Shown here piece by piece: positions 1 to 7,783 of a stretch of DNA of 64,000 nucleotides. The notes below the pieces were generated by a model. The model was not told the DNA's origin. It saw only the letters and a program-made list of their open reading frames with translations, and did no database searches. Every line of letters starts with the position of its first letter. Position 1 is the stretch's first letter. The position numbers were made by a program, and so were the translations under genes. Location: assembly GCF_003403315.2 (NCBI RefSeq), contig NZ_CP048407.1, positions 992,001-1,056,000 on the forward strand, read 5' to 3'. Origin of the DNA: Thermaerobacter sp. PB12/4term (lineage in GTDB: Bacteria; Bacillota; Sulfobacillia; Thermaerobacterales; Thermaerobacteraceae).

Positions 1-356
1 CCTGGGCCGGAGGGCTGGGCGGGCCCGGTGTGGGCGGGCCAGGGGCGTGCTGCGGCCGCGGCGTGCCCGGGCCACGGCCCGGGCCAGGGCGACGGGTTCT
101 GGACGAACGGCGGGACCTGCGGTGATAGGGCGTGCGGAGCCAGGCCGGCCCCCTGCTGCCGGATCACCGGCGCGTCCGAGCGCCCCTCCTGCTGGGCCAG
201 CAGGGTCTCCGCTCGCAGAACCGCCTGCTGAACCAGGCGGCCGCACTCGCGAGCCGGCACGGCACCCCAGCCGTGGCGGGCGGCCAGCTCGAACACACCC
301 AGCTCGCGGGCCAGCTCTTCCCGCAGGGCTTCCGACATCAAGCGGCGTCTTGCCAT
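1..356 (-). CDS. alpha/beta-type small acid-soluble spore protein, 3' end outside the window
   Basis: Reads leftward from an ATG at 356-354, with a G-rich ribosome site just upstream (seven Gs, then ACC AACC). The first 60 or so residues ([14 protein letters not shown], then ELGVFE and [16 protein letters not shown]) match the clostridial form of alpha/beta SASP, which coats and protects DNA in the dormant spore. Family members usually have 60-90 residues. Here the frame stays open for 118 codons to the window edge. After residue 60 it becomes rich in Pro, Ala, Gly and Trp, a tail not expected of a SASP. No stop codon is seen, so the true end is unknown. The N-terminal family call is solid; the tail could be a genuine extension or a frameshift. 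Confidence 0.75.
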   Translation of the reverse strand, partial: MARRRLMSEALREELARELGVFELAARHGWGAVPARECGRLVQQAVLRAETLLAQQEGRSDAPVIRQQGAGLAPHALSPQVPPFVQNPSPWPGPWPGHAAAAARPWPAHTGPAQPSGP

Positions 357-493
357 GGTTGGTCCCCCCCGACCCCGCCCGGGCGGGGTTCGACCGGGCG
401 GGTCCAACTGTAGTGTGCCGGCCTGCCGGTGCCGGGCAACCTGGCAAGGCGTGGCACGGGTCACCCGCCATGGCCGCGGCTCGCCCGGTCTTC

Positions 494-499
494 TATAAT
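494..499 (+). promoter_or_regulatory. probable -10 element (TATAAT) upstream of nfu
   Basis: A perfect TATAAT stands in very GC-rich DNA about 160 bases ahead of the NifU-like gene. No good -35 hexamer lies 16-18 bases upstream, so the assignment rests on the -10 element alone. Confidence 0.4.
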
Positions 500-661
500 G
501 AGGTCGAGGCCATGAAGGCCGAGGCCGTGACGGGAATCGCCTCGGCCGGCAACCCGCCACCGGCGGCGCCCGCTTGCCGGGCCCGAGGTGACGGTGCATC
601 ACCGCTCCCCGGGAGTGGACCGCCCGCGCCGCGCGGCGCGGGCCGATGGGAGGGCCCGATC

Positions 662-883
662 ATGCGCGAGCAGGTGGAACAGGCGCTGGAATCCATCCGC
701 CCCGCCATCCAGATGGACGGTGGGGACATCGAGCTGGTGGACGTGGACGAGAACGGTGTGGTGCGCGTGCGCCTCATCGGTGCCTGCGTCGGCTGCCCCA
801 TGTCCATCATGACGCTGAAGGCAGGCATCGAGCGCATCCTGCGCGAGCGGGTTCCGGGCGTCACCGACGTCGAGGCGGTGTGA
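662..883 (+). CDS. NifU-like (Nfu) iron-sulfur cluster scaffold protein
   Basis: A 73-residue protein that is almost entirely one Nfu (NifU C-terminal) domain. It shows the conserved [11 protein letters not shown] segment and the cluster-binding CVGC pair at about residues 43-46. Such small Nfu proteins assemble a 4Fe-4S cluster at a dimer interface and pass it to apo-proteins in the cytosol. The ATG at 662 follows GGAGGG and gives exactly the domain length. The frame is open for about 200 codons upstream, but that part has no family features. It lies 28 bases ahead of the next gene, a likely co-transcribed membrane protein. Confidence 0.9.
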   Translation: MREQVEQALESIRPAIQMDGGDIELVDVDENGVVRVRLIGACVGCPMSIMTLKAGIERILRERVPGVTDVEAV

Positions 884-911
884 CGCAGCGGGCCGGGATA
901 GGAGGGCCACC

Positions 912-1610
912 GTGACCTGCTTGACGGCGGGCCTTCACGCCGCCGGCGGCCTCCTGGCGCTGGTTTTCGCTGGGGAGGTCGGGCGCAGCTTCTTGCGGCG
1001 GCGCGCGCCCAGTTCCCTGTGCTGGTTCGTCGCCCTGGTGCTCTTCGCGGCCAGTGCCCTGGCCGACGCCGTCGCCTCCCTCGCGGGCTGGAGCCCCTGG
1101 CTGTATCGCCTGTGGTACGTGGCGGCGGCCTGGCTGGTGGCGGCCTTCGGGGCGGGGACTGCCTATCTGGTCTTCCGCCGGGCGTGGGCCCATGCCATCT
1201 TGGCGGTGCTGGCCGTCATCGGCATGGCCATGCTGGTGGCAGCGGCCCGTACCCCGGTCGACCTGGCGGCCCTGTCGGACGGCGGGCCCGTGGGCGGCGA
1301 GGGGTGGGCGGATCCCGGCGTCCGCGCCTACTCGCCCCTGTTGACCGTCCCCGGCGCGCTGCTGCTCCTGGGCGGCGCGGCCGCCTCCTGGTGGCGGGCG
1401 CGGCATCCCTACGCCCTGTGGCTGCTGGCCGGGACCCTGGTTCTCTCATCGGGCGGCGCCCTCACCCGGTTCGGGGTGCCGGCGGTGCTGCCGGTAGCCA
1501 ACCTCATCGGCGTCTGGATGCTGTACCGCGGCCATCGCCTTGCCCGGGAAGCCCACCGTGCCCACCGGGACGAACCGGCCGCCGGCGGCCCGGCCCGCGG
1601 CCTGGCCTGA
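912..1610 (+). CDS. hydrophobic membrane protein of unknown function
   Basis: A 232-residue protein starting at GTG 912, behind a clear TAGGAGGG ribosome site. It has about six or seven hydrophobic stretches (roughly residues 5-22, 38-58, 66-90, 95-113, 140-160, 165-185, 188-207), suggesting a multi-pass inner-membrane protein. The hydrophilic loop near residues 115-140 is Gly- and Asp-rich and the C-terminus is basic and short. I do not recognise a family. It sits between nfu and a PPC-domain gene on the same strand with short gaps, which suggests one operon but says nothing firm about function. Confidence 0.7.
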   Translation: MTCLTAGLHAAGGLLALVFAGEVGRSFLRRRAPSSLCWFVALVLFAASALADAVASLAGWSPWLYRLWYVAAAWLVAAFGAGTAYLVFRRAWAHAILAVLAVIGMAMLVAAARTPVDLAALSDGGPVGGEGWADPGVRAYSPLLTVPGALLLLGGAAASWWRARHPYALWLLAGTLVLSSGGALTRFGVPAVLPVANLIGVWMLYRGHRLAREAHRAHRDEPAAGGPARGLA

Positions 1611-1685
1611 CGGCCCGCCTGCGGGTCGGCGCAAGGCATGCCGGCGGGGCTGGCGGTGGCGCTGCGGGGGAGAGGAGGACGGCCG

Positions 1686-2117
1686 TTGCCGGAATTCAAC
1701 CTGAACCGGGTCATCGTGGGACGGCTGCGCCGGGGTGACGACATCCTGGCGGCCCTGGCCGCCGTGGCCCGCCAGCACCAGATCGTCACGGGCTGGGTCC
1801 AGCTGCTGGGCGCGGTGGAGCGGGCACGCCTGGCCTTTTACGACCAGGCGGAGCAGCGCTATCTCGACTTCCAGCTGGACGAACCGGCCGAGATCCTGGC
1901 CGGCACCGGAAACATCAGCCGGCTGCGCGGCGAAACGGAGCCTTTCGTCCACCTGCACCTTACCCTGGGCGACGGCCAGGGGCGGGCGTGGGGCGGGCAT
2001 GTGCTGGAGGGGACGCAGGTCTTCGCCTGCGAGTACGCCATCTGGGTGCTGGACGGGCCGGTCCTGGAGCGGGCGCCCGACGGGGAAACGGGATTGAAGC
2101 TGTGGCCGCCGGCCTGA
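1686..2117 (+). CDS. PPC domain (DUF296) protein, possible DNA-binding protein
   Basis: A single-domain protein of 143 residues. It has the PPC/DUF296 pattern: an N-terminal beta-hairpin with RLRRGDDILAAL, a central HxHxTL-type strand (FVHLHLTLGD), then GGHVLEGT. In this family these His residues often bind metal, and the domain forms trimers. Plant members carry AT-hooks and bind DNA; no AT-hook is visible here, so the role of bacterial single-domain members is open. I chose TTG 1686 because AGAGGAGG lies 6-8 bases upstream. An in-frame ATG at 1638 would add a basic, non-homologous leader with no ribosome site. Confidence 0.8.
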   Translation: MPEFNLNRVIVGRLRRGDDILAALAAVARQHQIVTGWVQLLGAVERARLAFYDQAEQRYLDFQLDEPAEILAGTGNISRLRGETEPFVHLHLTLGDGQGRAWGGHVLEGTQVFACEYAIWVLDGPVLERAPDGETGLKLWPPA

Positions 2118-2155
2118 AACCCACGGCACCCGGCCGCCCGGGGGCCGCGGGCGCC

Positions 2156-2185
2156 TTTACCCCCGCGGGTTGCGGGTGGTATACT
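2156..2185 (+). promoter_or_regulatory. probable sigma-A promoter for tRNA-Val(TAC)
   Basis: TTTACC, an 18-base spacer, then TATACT. It lies about 170 bases ahead of the tRNA. The -10 is good and the -35 is weak. Confidence 0.5.
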
Positions 2186-2354
2186 GGGCGGCGGCCCCGC
2201 CGGCCGGCCCGCACCCGCTGGGCCGCCTGGCCGGGTGGCGGCGGCGGGTCGACCTGGTGCGGCTGACCCTGGACGGAGAACCGCCCCGGGGGAACGGCTC
2301 CGGCGATCGGGTTCGGCAGCGGCCCGTGCTCGGGCGCTGCCGTCGCGGGTTGAT

Positions 2355-2426
2355 GGGCGAATAGCTCAGCGGTAGAGCACTCGCCTTACAAGCGAGGGGT
2401 CCCAGGTTCGATTCCTGGTTCGCCCA
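2355..2426 (+). tRNA. tRNA-Val (anticodon TAC)
   Basis: A full cloverleaf can be drawn. The acceptor stem pairs GGGCGAA with TTCGCCC, the anticodon stem CTCGC/GCGAG encloses loop CTTACAA (anticodon TAC, reads GUA), and the T arm CCAGG TTCGATT CCTGG is canonical. Discriminator is A2426. CCA is not encoded. Confidence 0.97.
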
Positions 2427-2450
2427 CACCGGCCTGCTCCAGTTGTTGTC

Positions 2451-2480
2451 TTGCAGCGACGGTTGGGGTTGCAGTATAGT
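2451..2480 (+). promoter_or_regulatory. probable sigma-A promoter for tRNA-Phe
   Basis: TTGCAG, an 18-base spacer, then TATAGT, about 140 bases ahead of tRNA-Phe. Confidence 0.6.
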
Positions 2481-2623
2481 AGGGGTCGGTCGCGGCGGCG
2501 GTCGTAATGCAGGGAGCCGGGCCGGAAGGAGAGCCGGGAACCCGGCCGGCGTTTGCAGCGCGGGCAACGCGAAACGCGACGGTGAAGCGCGACCGCGAAG
2601 CGCGACCGGAAAAAGGGACGTGG

Positions 2624-2696
2624 GGCCCGGTAGCTCAGTAGGTAGAGCAGGGGACTGAAAATCCCCGTGTCGGCGGTTCGATTCCGCCCTGGGCCA
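2624..2696 (+). tRNA. tRNA-Phe (anticodon GAA)
   Basis: Acceptor GGCCCGG pairs with CTGGGCC (one G-U). The anticodon stem GGGGA/TCCCC encloses CTGAAAA (anticodon GAA), and the T arm is GGCGG TTCGATT CCGCC. Discriminator is A2696. CCA is not encoded. A terminator follows directly. Confidence 0.97.
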
Positions 2697-3028
2697 CAGC
2701 CAAGGAACCCGCGAGGCGCAAGGCCTCGCGGGTTTTCTGTTGGCGGTGCAAAAAGCGCCTGCCCTGGGGGTGGCCATGGGCCCCGCCAGCCCGTCCCGGC
2801 ACCGTGGTCAGCGGCTGTCCCTGGGGGCCGGCCGCCACGGTGCCGTTCACCGGGCGGGTCCCCGTCGCCATGGCGGAGGCGGCGCCTGGATAAGAATCGC
2901 CCGACCGGGCCATGCTCTTCCAGTGGAACGCGGGCAGGCGCCTGGGCGCCTGGGGGCCTGGGGGCGCAGGTAAGGCGCCGGTCGAGGGGTTTCAAGGCGC
3001 CGCCCGGGCAATCAAGGAGGGGAGCGCG
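2697..3028. other. intergenic region between tRNA-Phe and the DUF1540 gene
   Basis: After the tRNA-Phe terminator the only structure seen is a perfect 10-base inverted repeat (GGCACCGTGG at 2798-2807 and its complement at 2835-2844) with a 27-base GC-rich spacer and no T-run. No promoter with both hexamers was found for the downstream gene. Confidence 0.5.
2706..2736 (+). terminator. intrinsic terminator after tRNA-Phe
   Basis: A GC-rich stem (AACCCGCGAGGC with its complement ending CGCGGGTT) and a four-base loop are followed by TTTTCTGT. Confidence 0.85.
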
Positions 3029-3256
3029 GTGCTCGTCGGGGTGCGGTGCACGGTGGCCGACTGCCACTACTGGCGGGAGGGGAACTACTGCGACGCCGAG
3101 CAGATCCTCATCACCCACGACTGGGTCAGCGACCGGTTCCCCAACCGGATCGACGCGGCCGAAATCCAGGAGCTGTCGAGCCGGGTTGGTGGAACGCCGG
3201 CTCGCCAGGCCACGGACACCTGCTGCAAGACCTTCGAGCCGCGGCGGCGGTCGTAA
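3029..3256 (+). CDS. DUF1540 family small Cys-rich protein
   Basis: A 75-residue protein with the DUF1540 pattern of spaced cysteines: VRCTVADCHYW near the N-terminus, then YCDAEQILIT, and a C-terminal TCCKTF. The Cys spacing suggests metal binding, but the family has no established function. It is common in spore-forming Firmicutes. GTG 3029 is chosen because AAGGAGG lies 8 bases upstream. An in-frame ATG at 2912 would add a Gly-rich leader with no homology. The gene is followed by an inverted repeat that could serve it and the converging peptidase gene. Confidence 0.85.
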   Translation: MLVGVRCTVADCHYWREGNYCDAEQILITHDWVSDRFPNRIDAAEIQELSSRVGGTPARQATDTCCKTFEPRRRS

Positions 3257-3261
3257 AAGAC

Positions 3262-3300
3262 GGGGGTGGAGCGCCCGCTGGCCGGGCCTCCACCCCCTTG
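3262..3300. terminator. probable terminator between converging genes
   Basis: Perfect 10-bp stem GGGGGTGGAG/CTCCACCCCC with a 16-base GC-rich loop. It is preceded by AAAA on the left (a U-run for minus-strand transcripts) and followed by TTGTC on the right. It sits between the DUF1540 gene and the end of pepF, so it may act in both directions. Confidence 0.65.
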
Positions 3301-3349
3301 TCGGTTCGTCCCCGGGGGCGGCATCGCCTGCCGGGCCTGGGGCTCGGGG

Positions 3350-5155
3350 TTACTTGCCGCTGCCCGCCGCCCTCGCCAGCTGCAGGAATTCGTCCAGGGG
3401 CGCCAGGGCGGTGTCCAGGGCCTCTTCCCAGAAGGCAGGCCGGGTCAGGTCGACGCCCAGGTGCCGGCGGGCCAGGTCTTCCACCGTCATGCGGCCGGTG
3501 TCTTGCAGCAGGGCGGCATAGCGGCGGGCGAACGACGGTCCTTCGGCCCGGGCCCGGGCGTACAGGCCGGAGCTGAAGAGGAAGCCGAAGGTGTAGGGGA
3601 AGTTGTAAAACGGCGCGTCGGTGGCGTAGAAGTGCAGCTTGGACGCCCAGAAGTACGGGTGGTACCGGTCCAGGCTGTCGTGGTAGGCACGGCGCTGCGC
3701 GTCTTCCATCAGGCCGTTGAGGTCGGCCACGCTCAGGGGACCCTGGCGGCGCGCCTCGTAGAAGGCCGTCTCGAACAGGAAGCGGGCGTGGATGTTCATG
3801 CAGAAGGAGACCCCGTCCAGCACCTGCTGCTCCAGGAAGGCCAGGCGCGTGTCCGTGTCGGGCGCATGCCGGATGGCGGCGTCGGTGACCACCCGCTCCG
3901 CGAAGGTGGAGGCCGTTTCGGCCAGGCTCATGGGGTAGTCCCGGACCAGCACGGGCAGGTCGTCCATCAACCACTGATGGTAGGCGTGTCCCAGCTCGTG
4001 GGCCAGGGTGCCCACGTTGGACGCCGTTCCGCCGAAGGTCATGAAGATCCGGGACTGGCGGCTCAGCGGGAAGCCGGTGCAGAACCCGCCGGCCCGCTTG
4101 TTGGGGCGGTCTTCGGCTTCGATCCAGCGCTCACTGAAGGCGCGCCGGGCCAGCCCCGCCAGCTCGTCGCTGAAGCGGGCAAACTGCTCGATGACGAAGT
4201 CCGCAGCCTCGTCGTACGTCACCTTGCCCTGGGCCTGGTAGACGGGAACATGGGCGTCGAACCAGGCAAGCCGCTGGACTCCAAGCCGTTCGGCCTTCCA
4301 GCGGAAGTACTCCAGCAGGGCGCCGCGCTTGCGGGCGACGGCATCCCACATGGCTTCCAGGGTGGCGCGCTGCATGCGGTTCTCGTCCAGGGGTTCCTTG
4401 AGGATGTCATTCCAGCCGCGGCGCCGGTACCACTGCCAGCGGAACCCGGCCAGGTGGTTGAGGGCGGCGGCGATGACCTCGGCCTCCTGGCCCCAGGCCG
4501 CCTCCCAGCGGTCGAACACGGCCGCGCGGACGGCCCGGTCGGGATCCTCCAGGCGATTGGCCGCCTGACCGACGGAGAGGTGGACGGTGCGATCCCCTTC
4601 CTGCACGGGAACCCGGATACGGCCGGCCACCAGCTCGTAGAGGTCTCCCCAGGCATGATAGCCGTCGACCGCCAGCGAGCCGGCCAGGGATTCCAGCTCG
4701 GGGTCCATGCGCTCCCGGGCCCGGCGGCGGCGTTCGTTCAGGGCGAAGGCCACTTCCCGCAGGCCGGGGTGCTCCAGGAGGGCCCGCCAGGCGGGATCGG
4801 ACACCGCCAGCAGGTGCCGGTCCAGGTCGGTCCACAGGTTGTTGTAGGTGGCGCGCAGCTCGCCCACGCGGGTGAGCAACAGCCGCGCCCGCTCGTCGGT
4901 GGTGTCCTGGGAGACCAGGCAGTAGGTGAAGGCGCCCGCCTGCCCCAGCCGCGCGCCGGCGTCCTGCAGGCCGTTGACCAGGCTTTCCCAGTGCGCCGCC
5001 GGAGCGCCGGGGTCGAGCCGGCGCACCTCCTGCCGGAGGCGGTCCAGGTCCTGGGCCAGGGAAGCCAGGAAGGATTCAAACTGCGGCGATGCGCTGTCAC
5101 CGGGGAAGAAGGTTTCCAGATCCCAGGTGGGGTTGTAGCGAGAACTCACGGCCAC
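3350..5155 (-). CDS. pepF: M3 family oligoendopeptidase (PepF type)
   Basis: A 601-residue zinc metallopeptidase of family M3, normal in length for oligoendopeptidase F. The catalytic helix HELGH (His386, Glu387, His390) lies in GTLAHELGHAYHQ. The third zinc ligand is expected in the downstream MSLAETASTFAE segment. The N-terminal half holds the helical PepF domain that forms the substrate channel. These cytosolic enzymes cut peptides of about 7-17 residues. No signal peptide is seen. The start is GTG 5155-5153, behind a GGTGGAG site. It stands alone on the minus strand between tRNA genes. Confidence 0.93.
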   Translation of the reverse strand: MAVSSRYNPTWDLETFFPGDSASPQFESFLASLAQDLDRLRQEVRRLDPGAPAAHWESLVNGLQDAGARLGQAGAFTYCLVSQDTTDERARLLLTRVGELRATYNNLWTDLDRHLLAVSDPAWRALLEHPGLREVAFALNERRRRARERMDPELESLAGSLAVDGYHAWGDLYELVAGRIRVPVQEGDRTVHLSVGQAANRLEDPDRAVRAAVFDRWEAAWGQEAEVIAAALNHLAGFRWQWYRRRGWNDILKEPLDENRMQRATLEAMWDAVARKRGALLEYFRWKAERLGVQRLAWFDAHVPVYQAQGKVTYDEAADFVIEQFARFSDELAGLARRAFSERWIEAEDRPNKRAGGFCTGFPLSRQSRIFMTFGGTASNVGTLAHELGHAYHQWLMDDLPVLVRDYPMSLAETASTFAERVVTDAAIRHAPDTDTRLAFLEQQVLDGVSFCMNIHARFLFETAFYEARRQGPLSVADLNGLMEDAQRRAYHDSLDRYHPYFWASKLHFYATDAPFYNFPYTFGFLFSSGLYARARAEGPSFARRYAALLQDTGRMTVEDLARRHLGVDLTRPAFWEEALDTALAPLDEFLQLARAAGSGK

Positions 5156-5519
5156 CGAAGCTCCACCGTCCTTTCGTGCCAGAACCCGTTTTTTGTTTTT
5201 CGCACCCGAAGGGAAGGATGCCTGCCGCTCCGGAACCTGCCGCGGTAGAGGGACGTTGGGGCCGGGGCTGGCAAGGCGGGGCTACGCGACCCCGGGAGCG
5301 GCAGGCCGGCGGTGGGGTAGCGGCCCCACGCTGCGGGCGGCGGCTGCCGGGCCGGGCCGCGCGGCTGGCAACGGGTGGTGTGGACAGGGTGCGGAGGGGT
5401 TGCTAAAATGAACGCCGCAGGGCCGCCCGGCCAGGACGGCCCGGCACGAACCCGGCACCGGGCGAGTCCCGGTGCTCCGGGCCGGCTCCGGCAGCACAGG
5501 CCCTGCCATGTGGTCTCAT
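5156..5519. other. intergenic region between pepF and tRNA-Gly
   Basis: Contains the pepF ribosome site, an A/T tract (T-rich on plus, around 5190-5200) unusual for this GC-rich DNA, and the tRNA-Gly promoter at 5381-5409. The tract may be an UP-like element for pepF or a remnant terminator. No clear minus-strand promoter was found. Confidence 0.4.
5381..5409 (+). promoter_or_regulatory. sigma-A promoter for tRNA-Gly
   Basis: TGGACA, a 17-base spacer, then TAAAAT, about 110 bases ahead of the tRNA. Confidence 0.65.
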
Positions 5520-5591
5520 GCGGGAGTAGCTCAGGGGTAGAGCGTCTGCTTGCCATGCAGAAGGCCGCGGGTTCGAATCCCGTCTCCCGCT
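5520..5591 (+). tRNA. tRNA-Gly (anticodon GCC)
   Basis: Acceptor GCGGGAG pairs with CTCCCGC. The anticodon stem TCTGC/GCAGA encloses TTGCCAT (anticodon GCC), and the T arm is GCGGG TTCGAAT CCCGT. Discriminator is T5591. CCA is not encoded. Confidence 0.97.
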
Positions 5592-5604
5592 CATGGCTCC
5601 GCCT

Positions 5605-5644
5605 CCGGGACAGGTGCGGCTGGGACCTGTCCCGGTTCCTTTTG
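5605..5644 (+). terminator. intrinsic terminator after tRNA-Gly
   Basis: Perfect 11-bp stem CCGGGACAGGT/ACCTGTCCCGG, a 9-base loop, then TTCCTTTTG. Confidence 0.9.
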
Positions 5645-5753
5645 TGGCGCCCTGGGGCGGCGTTGCGGTGCCCCGGTGGCGGCGCAGGGCACTGCAGGGA
5701 GCGTTTCGCCCCTTTTCAGGGCGTGCTGCTCCATCCTGCTGTCCAGGCCGGCT

Positions 5754-5781
5754 TTGCAGGGCACACCCGGCAGGGTATAAT
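5754..5781 (+). promoter_or_regulatory. sigma-A promoter for tRNA-Cys
   Basis: TTGCAG, a 16-base spacer, then a perfect TATAAT, 138 bases ahead of tRNA-Cys. Confidence 0.7.
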
Positions 5782-5919
5782 CGGAGGGCGGATCAATCCG
5801 CCCGGCCCGCGGGCTTCCAGGCATACGGGCGGGCGGCGGCAACGCCCAAGCTCCGGTCGGCCAAGGGCCGCCGACGCGAAAGGCCGCGCCGTGAAAGCAA
5901 GGTCGCGTCGGCGAAGCAA

Positions 5920-5991
5920 GGCCGCGTAGCCAAGTGGTAAGGCAGGGGCCTGCAAAGCCCTTACTCGCCGGTTCGAATCCGGCCGCGGCCT
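5920..5991 (+). tRNA. tRNA-Cys (anticodon GCA)
   Basis: Acceptor GGCCGCG pairs with CGCGGCC. The anticodon loop CTGCAAA (anticodon GCA) sits on a GGGGC/GCCCT stem, and the T arm is GCCGG TTCGAAT CCGGC. Discriminator is T5991. CCA is not encoded. Confidence 0.96.
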
Positions 5992-6164
5992 CAGGAGCGG
6001 TCCTTCGGCGGAACGGTCACCGGCGGAGGATCGCCGGCGGGAGGTCCGGGTCGACCTCCCCATCAGGACCTGCAGCGGACCTGCAGCTGCAAGAGCGGCG
6101 AGGGAAGTGGCTCCCCGGATGCTCCCGGGTCCCGGGAGGGAGCCGGGGCCGGCAGAAGGCCGGG

Positions 6165-6194
6165 TTGACAGGCCTGCCGCGCGGCTCCTATAAT
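6165..6194 (+). promoter_or_regulatory. consensus sigma-A promoter for tRNA-Val(GAC)
   Basis: Perfect TTGACA, an 18-base spacer and perfect TATAAT, 25 bases ahead of the tRNA. This is the strongest promoter in the window. Confidence 0.9.
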
Positions 6195-6219
6195 CCGTCC
6201 TGCAGCGCAGGGGTTGAGC

Positions 6220-6292
6220 GGGCGGTTAGCTCAGTTGGTAGAGCACGTCGTTGACGTCGACGGGGTCAGTGGTTCGAGTCCACTACCGCCCA
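6220..6292 (+). tRNA. tRNA-Val (anticodon GAC)
   Basis: Acceptor GGGCGGT pairs with ACCGCCC. The anticodon stem CGTCG/CGACG encloses TTGACGT (anticodon GAC, reads GUC/GUU), and the T arm is AGTGG TTCGAGT CCACT. Discriminator is A6292. CCA is not encoded. It is the second Val tRNA of the window, reading the other pyrimidine-ending codons. Confidence 0.97.
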
Positions 6293-6294
6293 CG

Positions 6295-6329
6295 ACGGGC
6301 ACCGGAGAGCAGGGCCGGTGCCCGTTTTT
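6295..6329 (+). terminator. intrinsic terminator after tRNA-Val(GAC)
   Basis: Perfect 11-bp stem ACGGGCACCGG/CCGGTGCCCGT followed by a run of five T. Confidence 0.92.
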
Positions 6330-6378
6330 GTTCCCGGCGGCCCCCTTCCGCTACCGGTTCCCTGCCGGCGGCGGTTCA

Positions 6379-6408
6379 TTGACCGTCCGGGAGCCGGAGG
6401 CGTAGAAT
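6379..6408 (+). promoter_or_regulatory. sigma-A promoter for the HtrA-like protease gene
   Basis: TTGACC, an 18-base spacer, then TAGAAT, 190 bases ahead of the GTG start. Confidence 0.65.
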
Positions 6409-6597
6409 GAAAACGAACGTCAGTGATAGTCAAAGTCATCCTGCGAAGGATCCGCATGCCGCGGAGGCGAAAGGCGCCTCCATGGCGTGCGGCGCCACGG
6501 CGCGCCCCGCGCCCGCGCGGGGCGCGCTCGCCGGCCGGGAGCGTGGGCCGGTGGCCCGCGCTCCCGGCCTTCCTCAAGGGAGAGAGGAGGCTTCGGA

Positions 6598-7566
6598 GTG
6601 ACCGAGCCCTGGATGGACCCCTTGTCCCAGTGGATCACCCGCGCGGTGGAGGCCGTGAGCCCGTCGGTGGTGCAGATCGCGCGGCAGCACCGGCGCGGCG
6701 GGCGGCGCCTCATCGACGCCGTGGGTTCCGGCGTGATCTGGCGCTCCGAGCCGGGCCGCAGCCTGATCCTGACCAATGCCCACGTGGTCGGCCGCGCGGC
6801 GGAGGTCATGGTCCTCCTGCCGTCGGGCAAGCGGGTCACCGGGACGGTGGCCGGCCGCGACCGCGTGTACGACGTGGCCGTGGTGGAGATCGCCAGCGGC
6901 CCGCTGCCGGCAGCGACGCTGGGCGATTCGCGCGGCCTGAAGCCCGGTCAGGCGGTGATCGCCGTGGGCAACCCCTTCGGCCTGGGCACCACGGTGACCA
7001 TGGGGATCATTTCCGCGGTGGACCGGTCGCTGCCTACCCCGCAGGGTACGCCGCTGGACGGGCTGATCCAGACGGACGCGCCCATCAACCCGGGCAACTC
7101 GGGTGGGCCCCTGGCCCTGCTGGACGGCCGGGTCATCGGGCTCACCACGGTCAAGCTGGACGCCCATGGCCTGGGGTTTGCCGTGCCGGTCCACCTGGTG
7201 GAGGCCATTGCCGGCCAGATCCTGCAGGAAGGGGCCGTGCGGCACCTGTGGCTGGGTATCCAGGGGTACGCCGAGGTGATCGACGACAACTGGGTGCGCA
7301 CCTTCGAACTGCCGGCCGACCGGGGCATCGTCATCACCCGGGTGATGCCCTCCAGTCCGGCGGAGAAGGCCGGCCTGCAGGTCTTCGACATGATCGTGGC
7401 GGTGCAGGGGGAACATGTGGACACCATCGGCGACGTGCGCAAGCGGCTGGTGGGCCGCCGGCCCGGCGACCAGCTGGAGGTGACGGTGCTGCGCGGCGCC
7501 GAGTTGTTCCGCGTGCCCGTCCGCCTGGAGGAGATGCCCGCCCGCCGGCCGACCCGGGACAGTTGA
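6598..7566 (+). CDS. HtrA/DegP-like trypsin-type serine protease with one PDZ domain
   Basis: A 322-residue S1C-type protease. The triad is visible: His62 in TNAHVV, Asp92 in VYDVAVVE and Ser168 in GNSGGP. A PDZ domain follows (about residues 215-310) with the GIVITRVMPSSPAEKAGL strand-loop. Family members degrade misfolded proteins, usually outside the membrane. Here the protein starts at GTG 6598 (AGAGGAGG 8 bases upstream) with no signal peptide or membrane anchor, so it looks cytosolic. The longer open frame upstream adds only an Arg/Pro/Gly-rich leader with no hydrophobic stretch. It has its own promoter at 6379-6408. Confidence 0.9.
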   Translation: MTEPWMDPLSQWITRAVEAVSPSVVQIARQHRRGGRRLIDAVGSGVIWRSEPGRSLILTNAHVVGRAAEVMVLLPSGKRVTGTVAGRDRVYDVAVVEIASGPLPAATLGDSRGLKPGQAVIAVGNPFGLGTTVTMGIISAVDRSLPTPQGTPLDGLIQTDAPINPGNSGGPLALLDGRVIGLTTVKLDAHGLGFAVPVHLVEAIAGQILQEGAVRHLWLGIQGYAEVIDDNWVRTFELPADRGIVITRVMPSSPAEKAGLQVFDMIVAVQGEHVDTIGDVRKRLVGRRPGDQLEVTVLRGAELFRVPVRLEEMPARRPTRDS

Positions 7567-7783
7567 GGGCGCGGTCGGTATTCCCGGCCCGTCCCGCGCG
7601 CCCGACCGGCCGGTCCCGCCGGCATGCCCGCCGGGGGTGTGCCCGGCGGGCGCTGCGGGCAGGTTCGTCCGGAAACCGGGCGGAGCACGGGCGGAGCCGC
7701 CGCGGGCGGGCCTTGACGCCCTGGAAGCGAGCCTTCACCCGGAGCGGGCCTTGACCCGGCCTCGACCCATGGAGGGATGGCGC

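Noticed and set aside
3266-5248. Open frame of 660 codons on the plus strand
   Set aside because: Antisense to pepF, which has an intact zinc motif and normal length.
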